A stretch of DNA of 64,000 nt from Paracentrotus lividus (lineage: Eukaryota > Echinodermata > Echinoidea > Camarodonta > Echinidae), in assembly GCA_940671915.1 (NCBI GenBank), contig CALNVZ010003426.1, forward strand, positions 11,663,737 to 11,727,736, written 5' to 3'. The position numbers and the translations under genes are program-made. A model generated the notes under the pieces. That model did not search any database. It was not told the DNA's origin and saw only the letters and a list, made by a program, of their open reading frames with translations. Below are positions 1 to 10,343 of the stretch, piece by piece. The number at the start of each line of letters is the position of its first letter. Within the stretch, counting starts at the first letter, position 1.

Positions 1-47
1 TTTTTTTTTGTTATCAAATTTCATTCTTTGGTAGAATTTTTTTTTAC

Positions 48-92
48 CTGTTCAATCTTTTTCTTCTCTGCCTCTTCTTTCTTACGGCGTTC
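48..92 (-). CDS. Last in-window coding exon of the caldesmon-like gene
   Basis: This 45-base, phase 0-0 exon encodes 15 residues: ERRKKEEAEKKKIEQ. The acceptor is CCTACTAG and the donor GTAAAA. It parallels the previous exon (AEKKK near the end). The gene continues beyond the left edge; the C-terminal actin/calmodulin-binding part that would settle a caldesmon or troponin T assignment is not in the window. Confidence 0.6.
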
Positions 93-439
93 CTAGTAGG
101 GGTGGGGTGATGAGTTAGTAAGATGAGAAACAATACACATGATAAACTGAATAAATTAATTGATCACAAAAATAATGAATGAATGAGTGAATACATGATG
201 AGGGATGATTATGAACAGATACACAACATGTTACACAAGTATAATTTCCATTGACTTTTGCTACCTCAAGCTATAATACATGTACTTCACAGGGTTTCAA
301 CAGAAATTTGAAAACAGAATGCCATGACTTTTCCATGACTTTTCCATGACTAAATTGCTGCTTTCCATGACTTCCTTTCTGGCACAGTTTCCAAAATCAG
401 ACACGTTATGATGGCCTCCACCTCCCCTCACAGCAATCC

Positions 440-569
440 CAGGGTTCCCACAGAAATTTGAAAACAGAATTCCATGACTTTTCCATGACTTTTCACAAAT
501 TTTCCAAATTCCCTGACTTTTCCCTGACCACAAATTTTTCCAGGATTTTCCATGACTGTGGGAACCCTG
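440..569. mobile_element. hAT-like MITE with CAGGGTTCCCACAG ends
   Basis: The left end CAGGGTTCCCACAG is matched in inverted orientation at the right end (CTGTGGGAACCCTG). CAGGGTTCCC is a typical terminus of hAT-superfamily non-autonomous elements. The inside is made of TTTTCCATGAC and TTTTCCCTGAC phrases. A degenerate partial copy lies just left (about 296 to 400). No 8-bp target duplication is evident, so the ends may be eroded. Confidence 0.5.
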
Positions 570-979
570 ACTTCAGAACTCTTGGATACATGTAAGACCA
601 AAGCAAGAAAATCGCCCTCGACATAAACAAGATTTCAGTCCAATACCACCCTCTTACTCTCCAACCCAAACACAGACGACAAATTATATTTTGTTTGCCA
701 CTGTAATTTGCATAGACTTTTCATTTTTATATTTTAATTAAGCATTACATAAGTCAAAATCTTAGTCTCTTTTTGTGTGCCCTTACAGACTGTTCCTATT
801 TTTTAACCATCTAACACCTCAACACTAAACCTAACCCCAACCCCAGCTCCAACCCTTTCCCTTACCCTAATTAACCTTTGTCAGGGGTATCAAGGAGTGA
901 ACACATTGGAACCACAAGCCATTACACCCAAATAAATAAAAGATAATATTCATGCTGTTGCATGCTATTTCTTCCCTTA

Positions 980-1449
980 TAGTCTTTGTCCAAAAAAATG
1001 GTACAGTCGGGGGGAAAATAATTTAGGTGTGAAATCTTGTCAAATAATGTGTAAATGTGGTACCAAATTAAAGCCAAAAGATTTTTCTTGCTGATGCGCT
1101 TTGTTCTTTATAATTTGCTGTCGTAAAACAAAAGTTATGCTAAATTTTGTGCGACGAGGAACAAATCGAAATTACGCACTTCTATTATTCTGGAGCGCTG
1201 AATTCATGGCCAATATGCGAAACCTACACAAAGGCATGGGACGGCGTGCGAAAAATGGATTTTTCTTGATTGTAGAGAACTAATCATATCTCAAAGAGTA
1301 CAGCACCAAAGGTGATGAAAAAAATTGCAGAAGAAAGTCTAATTTTCCTGCTTTATGAAAATACCAAACAATACCATGTTGTGATTAATCTTCAATACTA
1401 TAAAAAAAATGTTGTCAACTTGTACCATTTTATTTGACACAGACTGTAG
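980..1449. mobile_element. MITE family with ACAGTCTGTG ends, copy A
   Basis: It runs from a degraded left terminus (AATGGTACAGTCGG) to ACCATTTTATTTGACACAG with ACTGTA. Related copies lie at 26.8, 28.9 and 31.8 kb. It carries a 60-codon open stretch (1,101 to 1,283, starting MFFIICCRKTKVMLNF) whose counterpart is open in the 31.8 kb copy. No transposase motif recognised. Confidence 0.55.
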
Positions 1450-1497
1450 TACTTTCTGATCTGTGGACTGTACTAATAATTGCTAGCATTCCTATAC

Positions 1498-1545
1498 CTC
1501 TTCCGCCTTTTTCTTTTCTGCTTCAGCCTTCTTCTTTTTATTCTC
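1498..1545 (-). CDS. Coding exon of the caldesmon-like gene (Lys-rich)
   Basis: This 48-base, phase 0-0 exon encodes 16 residues: ENKKKKAEAEKKKAEE. The acceptor is TTCATCGATAG and the donor GTATAG. The basic residues here are lysines rather than the arginines of the upstream exons, a shift shared with the next exon. The pattern resembles the KKK/EEA repeats near the middle of caldesmon and of troponin T. Confidence 0.6.
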
Positions 1546-2845
1546 CTATCGATGAAGGATGAATAGGATGGCGGTTGAGGGAGAAGACGAAACAATGAAA
1601 TAAAATGATAGACAAGAGAGACAATAATAATAAATTTACAATGGACACCAAAATGGGTATTTCCAAGTATGGTGTTGGTTTTGATAACACAGCTAATTTG
1701 ACAATCTTTTAATGGTATTTTGAAATAGGTCATGTAAGGTTCAACTTACAAGATTTCACTGCATTTTTATAATGCTTTACAAATTGTGAAAACATAATTT
1801 TCTGAAGACCAACAATCATAATTTGCATGAATAATATTCCACTGCAAATTTAGAGCACCAATATTTAAAAGTCCTTTAGTACTTACCCAAAAAATTCAAT
1901 AAAGCTATAAGCTTACGAACAATAATTAGCAACACCACACTTTAAAATACCCATTGAAGACATTTACACCAAGATGATATATTTGATATTTTATCAACAA
2001 GTTGACAACAAGAATGTGACAGAAGAACAGCTAGGGCAGATAGAGAATAGGGATATATGTTGAGACATGCATTGGACTTTGATGGTAGAATACACTGGAG
2101 GAGAATGTCATAATCAAAATGAGATTCTTGTGTAATGGAAAACAAATAAATGTACAAAAAATAAGAAATTACTATAACATGTCGGCTTGACAAATGAAAA
2201 ATTACCGAGACAGAATTGCTATATTAATATGGGTAACATTTAAATGAAGGTCTTTATCTACGAAAATGACATTGAAAGTGATAAGAGCCCAATTTGTAGA
2301 TGTATGAATAATGAATTTCTTTAAACATTTACACATGAAGCCATGATACATCTGTAGACCATTTTTTCAAAACCATTCTCAGCTATATGGCTCTGTATAA
2401 AAGTTCATGACATGTGAATTAAGCATTCAATTTGTTAACATTCAATAAAGCAATGCATTTGACTGATTTTATAATGAACAATAAATGACAATGGCGCATA
2501 ACTGTACCAAAAGATTAGAGATGACAATTAAGGAGGGGTGAAAATACACAGACGGTGCTTGTCTGTTCCGATTGTCTCTTTGATGAAGGGAAAGGGAAAA
2601 AACACATTGAAGTGAAAAAAGACAAAGGATCAATAACAAATTGAGGAATCACAAACTGTTTTACCACACACATTAAAACAGATCATTTGAATTGGTGCCT
2701 GTTTAGTTTCCAGAACATCTCTGTACTGAAGGAAATGAGGAACAAAATATTTGAGTGCTGGGGAGAAAGTGAAGAAATGAAACAAAACAACTGATGAAGT
2801 TCATGATGACAAGATGAATCTGTGTGGTTGCTATAGTAACATTAC
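1546..2845. other. Intron, AT-rich, no distinct element
   Basis: Intron of the minus-strand gene. I see no inverted repeat with clear ends and no further exon; the open frames here are chance frames in AT-rich DNA. Confidence 0.5.
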
Positions 2846-2914
2846 CTCTTCTTCTCTCTCTCCTTCTTCCTTTCTCCGTCGCTCTTCTTCCTCCGCTTGC
2901 TGCCTCTGGCGTTC
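2846..2914 (-). CDS. Coding exon of the caldesmon-like gene (ERQRQQ helix)
   Basis: This 69-base, phase 0-0 exon encodes 23 residues: ERQRQQAEEEERRRKEEGER, then EEE. The acceptor is TTTATAG and the donor GTAATG, the same donor hexamer as the 3.9 kb exon. Its start (E-x-Q-R-x-Q) parallels EWQRKQ of that exon, and both end in acidic runs, consistent with tandem exon duplication. Confidence 0.7.
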
Positions 2915-3871
2915 CTATAAATGAAAGGATCACATTTTAAAAATAATAAGTTGAATAATTGGGCCTAGGATGAGGCAGGGGGGGGGGGATACAAACAATG
3001 GTAGGCAAGGAGAAAGTTGGCATGGCTCATATCCAATTGGTCTAACAGGAGTTGGTCCAATTAAACGATTGTCTATGGGCTACACCCATTTAGTCTATGT
3101 ACAATTTGATCTAATTGCTTTTTTGTCTAATTCCCCTATGAATATTTGGTCTATTAATAGTTTAAAACCAAGTGGTGTTAGACCAAGTGCAAATTAGACC
3201 AAATGGCCATTAGACGAAATGGGAATGAGGCAAAATGGTAATGAGACCATGGTCTAGCGATGGTCGTTGGATAGAAAGGGTAATTAGACAAACTGTTTGT
3301 AGACGAAATGGAATTAGACCATGTGTGGTAAGACGTACCAAATGGGCAGTTAACTAGTCAAAGTGGGTTTGGACCGAATGACAATTTATCATTGACATGC
3401 CATAAACAAAGAACTCAATTTTGTCTGGGGGTATATGGTATGGCTGAAGATCCTGGAATATTCTGTAAATGTATGGATTCGAAATCAAATAAGGTTGAAG
3501 GATTGAAACAAAATGATATTCTTATTGCTTCAGTGTGCTTTCACATTTATTTGTGTATGTTTGCAAGAGATAAAGCAATAAAGATTTTGAGAAGATAAAA
3601 ACTATCTTTTGAGACTGAATGACATTGTCTCAAGCATGTCATAATATAGATAACACATACTATATTTCAAGTTTGATAGCAAAAGTGCATGATTGGGTAT
3701 CACTAATGATTTGCGAGTGGAACCCAGATGACAAGGACGGATAAAGGGAGCGGCAAAACCTGAGGGAAAGAAATGAGATGGGGGAGGAAAGTTATTTTTT
3801 GTCAAAGATGAGATGATGATGCGGATGACCTCCGTTGGATGACCTCAGATAAGATGGATTCCACACATTAC
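2915..3871. other. Intron with AGACCAAATGG phrase repeat
   Basis: Intron of the minus-strand gene, dominated by the diverged phrase-repeat hairpin at about 3,035 to 3,385. The remainder is AT-rich without features. Confidence 0.5.
3035..3385. repeat. Diverged inverted phrase repeat (TTTGGTCTAA / TTAGACCAAATGG)
   Basis: The left half repeats TTGGTCTAA-like phrases every 20 to 25 bases; the right half repeats the complement (TTAGACCAAATGG, TTAGACGAAATGG). The two halves could fold into a long imperfect hairpin. Similar phrases occur at about 6,865 to 7,030. It looks like an old inverted satellite or foldback. Confidence 0.5.
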
Positions 3872-3979
3872 CTCTTCCTCTTTTTGCTCCTCCCTTTTCC
3901 GCCTTCTTTCTTCTTTTTCTCTTTCTCGTTCCTCTTCTCGCTGTCTCTCCTCTTCCTCTTCTTGCTTCCTCTGCCATTC
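3872..3979 (-). CDS. Coding exon of the caldesmon-like gene (EWQRKQ helix)
   Basis: This 108-base, phase 0-0 exon encodes 36 residues: EWQRKQEEEEERQREEERER, then EKEERRRKREEQKEEE. The acceptor is CTTTTCTTAAG and the donor GTAATG. It has the only Trp among the in-window exons. Glu and Arg/Lys spaced three to four apart would favour a single alpha helix stabilised by salt bridges, as described for the caldesmon central region. A longer frame on the same strand here (AEEARRGRGET) is a frame-shifted shadow of this exon. Confidence 0.72.
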
Positions 3980-4890
3980 CTTAAGAAAAGTTAAGTTCAG
4001 CTTCATTCAATTTTTTTAAAACATGACCAAAAAAACATCTCTAGATCCTAAATCTAAAATTTACACACAAAACTAATTTCTTATAACATAACATGATAAA
4101 AATGCAATCTGTAACATATACTTGGTGATAAAAAAAGGATCTGATTAATCACTGCAAAAAGGTTGTTTAAGTCTGTCCACTGAAGGGGTTGTAATAGAGG
4201 TAAACATTCATGCTCGGTATAATATAATACCTATATTCATGAAATCAGAAATATAAGATGAAATGAGTTGTTATTACATAAAGTATTCTAACGGGTTCAA
4301 GGCATACTTTTCAACAGGGATATCAATCTGCATATAAAATGAAAGGGTATCATTAAAGGTAAGGAGAGAAATGAATTGGTTAAATTACATCTATAGGGCG
4401 GATAAAGAGAGCAAAAAGGGACTAAGGTATTGAGAAGCACAAGTCAATGACCTTTAACCTTTTCGAAACATTGCCAAGACACATTTAAAAAGCATTGCAA
4501 AAGCTAATTTGGATTACAATATATCAGGCATTGAGGGGCTTTAATAAAATGTGTAACTCTGAAGAAAAAAAAATATTTTGATTTATATTGCTTTTTTGGC
4601 TCTCAGCTGATCTTTTAAACAAAAAGAGAGATTTAGATCTGCTTTCTATCCTTTTTTTTAAGGGTAGCCTTATCAGTTCCTCAATCAACTGATTTTACAG
4701 AGGGCTATATGTTACGTTTGACAAATAATTTACATTTTCCGTCTTTGAACCATATTCATACCCAATGTCCCTTTCTGCTCTTACAATATCCCACTAAAAT
4801 TGGTGAATATAATGATAGTTTGAGGGAAAAAGTGAAAGGCTGTCTGTCAAATAGACTTGGGTAGTGATGATAGGGTCACTCCTTTGTTAC
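3980..4890. other. Intron, no distinct element
   Basis: AT-rich intron of the minus-strand gene with A and T runs. Nothing supportable beyond that. Confidence 0.5.
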
Positions 4891-4956
4891 CTCCTCCTCT
4901 CTCCTTCGTTCTTCCTCTCCATCATCTTCTTCCTGTGCTGGGGGCTCGGGCTCTGC
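4891..4956 (-). CDS. Coding exon of the caldesmon-like gene (Pro/Glu hinge)
   Basis: This 66-base, phase 0-0 exon encodes 22 residues: AEPEPPAQEEDDGEEERRRE, then EE. The acceptor is TTTTCATAG and the donor GTAACA. The AEPEPP start should break the helix and form a hinge, and EEDDG repeats the EEEDDG of the 8.5 kb exon. The symmetric phase means inclusion or skipping would only add or remove a flexible joint. Confidence 0.68.
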
Positions 4957-6464
4957 CTATGAAAACATTTATTAACTTTAACCAATAATCTGAAAAGCAT
5001 TCCATTCAAACCTGTATTGAACAAAAATCATGACCACCATAAACAAAAAATGTATTTGAGTCATTTGCAGAATGGTTGAGGAGTTCAAACGCCACAAATG
5101 GTGTATATCTGCATTGAAACATAGTCAACCTCATAAACATTAGGTAGACAAGTGTATGTGGGAAGGGGTGGGGTGGCAAACAGACACCATATTCACTCTG
5201 CTCAGTGGTTAAGATATAAATCTCGACTTCTCAGCTGATATTACATGTAATTGTCCAAACCCACCTCAGCACATTATTACTACAAATTATTTCAATATGT
5301 CACCAACTAAAAGAAATTAAAAAGAAAGGATGTCACTGTAGAAATCACTTTCCTACATTAGAGTGGGCTTTAATGTTATGTCATTTGTAAGTAATATTGT
5401 TGGGTAATATTAAAACATTAACATACATACTGCATAATGTGAAATTTTCATTAGTTATATTCATGGAATTTGAGCAAGTAATTAGGTTAATCAAGAACAA
5501 ATTTGTTTGCTTACAATCAGTTTAATTATTTCAATGACAGTTAGTGGATAGGCAATATAAATAGATTTTGGATAGTTTGATATATATTGGTATATAAATT
5601 TTATATTTTGGTATAAAAGCATATACATTGGTATACATTTGAAATATATTGTTATATGAATGATTACGAGATTTTTGTATAAATATTTTTGCTTAAATTT
5701 GCCAGGAATACATGTATATGCCTCTAAGCAAATTTGAATTTTGCTAAGTAAATGGGAAGGAAGAAGTCTTATGAAGATACTAGGAAAAGAGAATACAAAA
5801 AGGTTTGAATTCAAACCTGAGTGATGTCATTGCATTGAGGACAGAAATAGCAACAAAGATTATAGACAAAGAAGGATTCACACTTTCAAAGGATATGGAT
5901 TTAAAGGGGAAGTTCACCTTGGAATTTTATTGGTTTTAAAAAATGCAGAAAAATAAAAGAAAAATATGAATGAAAGTTTGAAGAAAATCTACCAAAAAAT
6001 AGCAAAGTTATGAATATTTAAAGTTTTGATTCTGTGACGTCATGTGCGTGCAGCTCTCCCATGTGTTGTGTATGTAAGTTTCATAAATTTGTCTTTTTTT
6101 CATGGTTCTTGATAAAGGAATGGGTCAATTTGATAGAGGCATGTATATTTACATGTGTTTGATGAAGTATCGACCGCACAGGTGAAATAATTGTCTTGTG
6201 AAAAAATGACACTTTATGGAATTGACACTATTTAACACATAGGAGAACTGCTCGCATGTGACGTCACAAAATCAAAACTTTAGATATTCATAATTTCATT
6301 ATTTTTTGTTCGATTTTCTTCAAACCTTCACTAATATTTTTCTTTCATTTTTCTGCATTGTTTAAAACCAATTTAAACCCAGGGTGAACTTTCCCTTTAA
6401 ATATTAAGGCTTTGTGTGGATGAAGCTTTTGTTTCATGATTAATAATTTTGCCTGGAATTATAC
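4957..6464. other. Intron carrying a TTAA-flanked MITE
   Basis: Intron with AT-rich sequence to 5,900, including TATATTGGTATA-type phrases at 5,575 to 5,655, followed by a full TTAA MITE. Confidence 0.5.
5901..6400 (+). mobile_element. TTAA-flanked palindromic MITE, copy 1
   Basis: A 500-bp element bounded by TTAA at both ends. The termini TTAAAGGGGAAGTTCACC and the inverted GGTGAACTTTCCCTTTAA match. The long arms include TGACGTCA-type motifs and flank a unique centre. Copies 2 (12.6 kb) and 3 (16.3 kb) share both ends. TTAA flanks suggest mobilisation by a piggyBac-type transposase (inference; none present here). Confidence 0.72.
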
Positions 6465-6572
6465 CTCTTCTTGTCTTCTTTCCTCCTCTGCTGCTGCTGC
6501 TGACGCCGCCTCCTCCTGTTGCCTTTGACGTTCCTCTTCCTCCTCCCTCTCACGACGTCTACGATCTCTCTC
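6465..6572 (-). CDS. Coding exon of the caldesmon-like gene (ERDRRRR and poly-Ala)
   Basis: This 108-base, phase 0-0 exon encodes 36 residues: ERDRRRREREEEEERQRQQE, then EAASAAAAEEERRQEE. The acceptor is ATTTTAAAAG and the donor GTATAA. The short Ala run comes from a GCAGCAGCAGCA tract, so its length may be polymorphic. The ERQRQQ element recurs in the 2.8 kb exon, which hints at exon duplication. A plus-strand open frame here is only the mirror of this purine-rich exon. Confidence 0.7.
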
Positions 6573-8503
6573 CTTTTAAAATAGAAACCATGAACAATTA
6601 TGTAGAATATAAAGATTGTCTTTGGGGCTCAAATTTAGCAGTGGCCCTGAGGACAATGACCCCCTGACACTTTGTCGGGACACCTGAAATAAAGCCAAGG
6701 CTCGATTCAACCATCAGGATTTCGCCAGCTGAAGAAATATGTCATGAACTGCTCTTCGTCTAACCACATTGGATTTTTTTGTTTGTTTCTTGTGTCAGTT
6801 TTAATTTTCAAAACATAAATGCAAACAACGTTTCTGAATGGCTATTGAACCATGGGGATACATCGCATTAGACCTATCGGTGGAAAGACGATGGGAATGA
6901 TCCTAAATGGCTATAGGACCATAGGCCTACTCATACTAGACCTATTTTAAGATTAGAACAAATGGTTATTATACATGTACCATATAGGTGTATAACAAAA
7001 GGTTTTAGGTCTATATTTGCTCCAAGGACAATTGCTCCATGATCAATCCCTGATACTATTATAATACTATACAAACCAATAATATTTGTGAGTTGATAAT
7101 TTCACAATATTTTTTGATTTTTTTTTTTTTGTTTTGTTTTTGTCATCACTACAAGAAACCTTACATGAAGTGGAAATTTTCTCGAGGATAGGTTCACGAA
7201 ATTCAAGAAAATAAAACCACCACAAAAATAACCACTCAGTAACTACGTTCAGCCTTAGACTTAACAGAAAGTAACCCTAACCGTAATCCTAACCCTCATG
7301 TCTATTCCCTATTTGTATTGTATCATTATGAATGGCACCAACACCAGAGGCATTTAAAGCACTATAGTCCCATACGTGCAAATTCCTGTTTGCTCAATTA
7401 TTCAGCGTAAGAAAACTGGATCACATAATGTTTGAACTTAAATAATTGTTTGTATAGTAAAGAAGCCTTTGTGTTGATTTCAGATCCTAATTTGCATTTT
7501 CAAAGGCACAGCACCACATAAAATTTGCAGCTAAATGTCCCACTTAGTCTGAATATGACCACATGACTTTCCAAACGACTGGAACATGTTCTAGGGTACT
7601 ATACTAGTAACATTCTCAGTCATTTAGCACATGAACTGATCACCAGTCATTCATAACCTTGTGCGTAACTTAGAAATGACTCGATGAAACACCATCCAGT
7701 GGCCTGTAACTTGAAGACTTACGATAGATAAAAAGTTATGATCGATTTTACCTCGGTAGCCTTATTTGGAATGCAGGTAGTCATGAATTAGGATGATGAT
7801 ATGATTAATATTAGGGTTAAGATAGGGTTAAGATTTAGATCATCAACTTCGGAGCACCTTGTCCATGATGAGGCTACCGAGAAAAAAAATATCAATCGTA
7901 ACTTTTTATCGTTCGTATCTTTTTATGGTGTAGTAAGGGTGTGTTCAATGTCCAGTTTCAAATTTATACGCCAACATGAATCATGATACAAAACACAATT
8001 ACAAAACACAAACTCAAATGCGATCAGCGGTGCACCGTTCAGTGTCAAAAATTTAAAGCTGATTATATTTCATCATCTTTAAATTCCCCACTCTCAAAAA
8101 ACAAATATCTTCTCCTGTTTTCACTTGCACCGGAAGCTTCCACTGCGAGAGCACATTTAAGCACGTTTGAAAACTCAATCCTGTTTAGTGTCGCATTTCG
8201 TTGCAATCGCGATGCTCAAGGTCGTAAAATTGAAGCTGATTGTGTTTCAAAACGCATCTTTTTTGGCGTTTAAATTTTCCTCCGAATCGAGATTTGAAAC
8301 ACGTTTACTTTTACCACCGGGGATGGGAGACAATGCACACACACTTTGTTTCTCTTTATATCAGCGTTTTGTAATTGCGTTTTGTATCATGATTCATGTT
8401 GGCGTATAAATTTGAAAATGGACATTGAACACACTCTAAATCAATCAACCATAACTTTTTATTGATCGTATCTTTTTATGGTGTAGTATAGATGGTTCCC
8501 TAC
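6573..8503. other. Intron with phrase repeat and a nested MITE
   Basis: It contains AGACCTA/AGGACCATAG phrases (about 6,865 to 7,030), TAACCCTAACCGTAATCC-like sequence near 7,270, a GGTAGCC/GGCTACC hairpin (about 7,720 to 7,900) and the GTGTGTTCAATG MITE. Confidence 0.5.
7938..8436 (+). mobile_element. MITE family with GTGTGTTCAATGTCC ends, copy 1
   Basis: About 500 bp with inverted ends GTGTGTTCAATGTCC and GGACATTGAACACAC, and sub-terminal CCAACATGAATCATGATAC complements. Copies 2 (34.2 kb) and 3 (41.9 kb) lie in the opposite orientation, judged by the central segment. An open frame of 96 codons (7,983 to 8,273) corresponds to a 101-codon frame in copy 3. A roughly 38-bp direct repeat flanks it (7,898 to 7,935 and 8,451 to 8,488). 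Confidence 0.65.
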
Positions 8504-8626
8504 CTCCTGTCTCTGTCTCTCCTCTTCCTCTTCTTTCTGTCTTCTCTCCTCCTCCTCTCGTTGTCTCTGACCGTCATCTTCTTCTTCCTGTTGTTGGCTG
8601 GATGATGTGTCTTCTACTGGAGCGCT
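8504..8626 (-). CDS. Coding exon of the caldesmon-like gene (acidic linker plus helix)
   Basis: This 123-base, phase 0-0 exon encodes 41 residues. It opens with a small-residue, acidic linker (SAPVEDTSSSQQQEEEDDGQ) and continues as RQREEEERRQKEEEEERQRQ, ending in E. The acceptor is CTTTCAG and the donor GTAGGG. A Ser/Gln/Asp/Gly linker followed by an E/R/Q helix recurs in the 4.9 kb exon, suggesting alternating hinges and rigid segments. It lies just left of the MITE copy at 7,938 to 8,436. Confidence 0.72.
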
Positions 8627-8664
8627 CTGAAAGTATCAAATTCAAAGAGGTTGACTTTAAAACC

Positions 8665-8881
8665 AGGGGGGTGTTTCACAAAGAGTTAAGTAGACTTAAA
8701 GTCGTACTTAAGTGCTACGCACATCTTGTTTTACAAGGCGCAATATAATTGATAGATTTCACAATGGCGCTCTTCCCTTGAGCATGGTCAATCCAATGAG
8801 GTGATGCGTAATATGACGCACGAAACCAACGAATGAAGTGCGATTTTTAAGTCTCCATAACTCTTTGTGAAACACCCCCTA
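8665..8881. mobile_element. Short palindromic element, AGGGGGGTGTTTCACAAAG ends
   Basis: The left end AGGGGGGTGTTTCACAAAG is mirrored by CTTTGTGAAACACCCCCT at 8,863 to 8,880, with further pairing of TTAAGTAGACTT-like sequence inwards. It is non-coding; a small MITE or foldback. Confidence 0.6.
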
Positions 8882-9509
8882 GATGTACTATCTAATGAAG
8901 AGATTGGCTTATGATCTACAGACTTGGAAATACACTGCCTAGAAATGATGTTTGGGTGAACAAACCTGTCCCAGGACAGACCACATATGATGATGATGAC
9001 TATTTGGGTTATTTTATAAACCCTAAAAACCTTTAATAGAGGGTTCAAAGTTCTATTACCCCTGCATGAAGAGCTTTCATCACAAAAATTTTTTGAAATT
9101 TTCCCGGTATGTACAGCAGCTATCCCCAAGAAACAAATACCTTCCAAATGATACCCTTTTTATCTCATATAAGGTGCAGTTTTGGTTTTACGTTTAAAAT
9201 AGTAAGATTTCGAATATTTTTAGCAACTTCAATCGGGTATATCTCAAATTGGCAAAAATGAACCTGTTTTGCAATGAAACTTCATACAAGGAATCATAAT
9301 AAGGAGCTGGAGCATCCAAAAATTGGAAAGCTCAAGAATTATCCCTTATGGTAACTAGGAACTCAAGAAATATCCAAAGATTTTGTGTTATAACATGTTA
9401 AAACATTCAACAGAAAATTAAGAAAGTGTTACATACATGTACATGTACGACTTTAATTTAGTTTGAAAGACAAAGTGAATATAAGTCACTGGAGTTAAAA
9501 TGACTTCAG

Positions 9510-9650
9510 GAGGGCGTTTCATGAAAGGACTTGTCGGACATTTTATCCGACAAACTGTTATAAGCTACTGAAATGCTTGCATCTGATTGGCTGAGAGCAA
9601 ATTTGTCGGATAAAATGTCTGACAAGTCCTTTAATGAAATACCCCCCAGG
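9510..9650. mobile_element. Short palindromic element, AGGGCGTTTCATGAAAGG ends
   Basis: A compact hairpin in which GGACTTGTCGGACATTTTAT near the left pairs with ATAAAATGTCTGACAAGTCC on the right. The outer ends are GCGTTTCATGAAAG and CTTTAATGAAATACCCCCC. It is analogous to, but not the same sequence as, the elements at 8.67, 25.5 and 31.0 kb. Confidence 0.6.
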
Positions 9651-10268
9651 AGTTTGCTGATTTGCATAGCCCAGTATAATTCAGGATTTTTTTTCCCAAC
9701 AGTGGATCAAAAGTAACTATTCTCTTATCAGAAATTCGAAATGAAATGCCTTGAGAAAAGGGAAGATTGGGTAATCTTTAGATTTGTAACATTTTGTCAC
9801 CAATGATACATTCAAAAGTCTAACCAGGGAAAATAGATCACTTTGTCTTCAAATTACATGCAAGATGAGAAGAGATATTCACAGCAAAATCTGGTAAATT
9901 AAGATTAGAGACTCAATAATGAAATGATAATTATTCAACAATCAATGTATGTCTATTTGGAAAAGAATAAAACCTCTATAAAAGTTTAAGTACATGGCTT
10001 TTTGTTCAATATATTTTCTCAGAGCTACAAAGGATAAAAATTTTAAAAATAAAATAAAATCACCTCATTTAGTAATATTGGTATTTTTGCAAATTATACT
10101 TAAATGTTTGGGAAGAGCAAGATTTCTTATAAAAGTTATTAATTTTACTGAACACCTAATTGTTAATTCAGTTTAGTTAGGTGTTACACATCAATTCCTA
10201 AGTTACCTATTTTCTATTTAATCTGAAATTTGAAAAGATGCTCTATTCTCATTGGCTAGGTAAAATAC

Positions 10269-10343
10269 CTCAATCTTTTTCGGCGTCAACGATTCATTGT
10301 TGTTCTCCTCCCGTTGCCGGCGGCGACGAGACATGTATGTGGA
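10269..10343 (-). CDS. Coding exon of the caldesmon-like gene (Arg-rich, PKKIE)
   Basis: This 75-base, phase 0-0 exon encodes 25 residues: STYMSRRRRQREENNNES, then LTPKKIE. The acceptor (GCGTGTTTGTAG) has a good pyrimidine tract and the donor is GTATTT. It contains an ATG ten bases after the acceptor, so a transcript starting nearby could begin here at MSRRRRQ, but the frame is open to the acceptor and fits exon 3. The RRRRxR cluster followed by an acidic/Asn stretch resembles the early part of vertebrate caldesmon (RRRR, then Q/E-rich and ES). The SLTP motif is a plausible proline-directed phosphorylation site (inference). Confidence 0.7.

Larger units (their letters stand above)
93..1497. 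other. Intron with hAT-like and AGTCTGTG MITEs
   Basis: Intron of the minus-strand gene. It contains a degenerate TTTCCATGAC-repeat block (about 296 to 569), a short stretch of CTAACCCCAACCC-type sequence (830 to 866) and MITE copy A of the ACAGTCTGTG family. No other exon seen. Confidence 0.6.
8627..10268. other. Intron with two short GC-ended palindromes
   Basis: It holds the GTGTTTCACAAAG and GCGTTTCATGAAAG palindromic elements. The rest is AT-rich; no additional exon seen. Confidence 0.5.

Noticed and set aside
829..866. Interstitial telomere-like CTAACCCC sequence, also near 7,270 and 19,290
   Set aside because: Too short and irregular to be a telomeric array; may be chance or old fusion scars.
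3792..3977. Arg/Lys-rich minus-strand frame (AEEARRGRGETARRG...)
   Set aside because: It is a frame-shifted reading of the 3,872 to 3,979 exon; the true frame is set by splice borders and phase agreement with the other exons.
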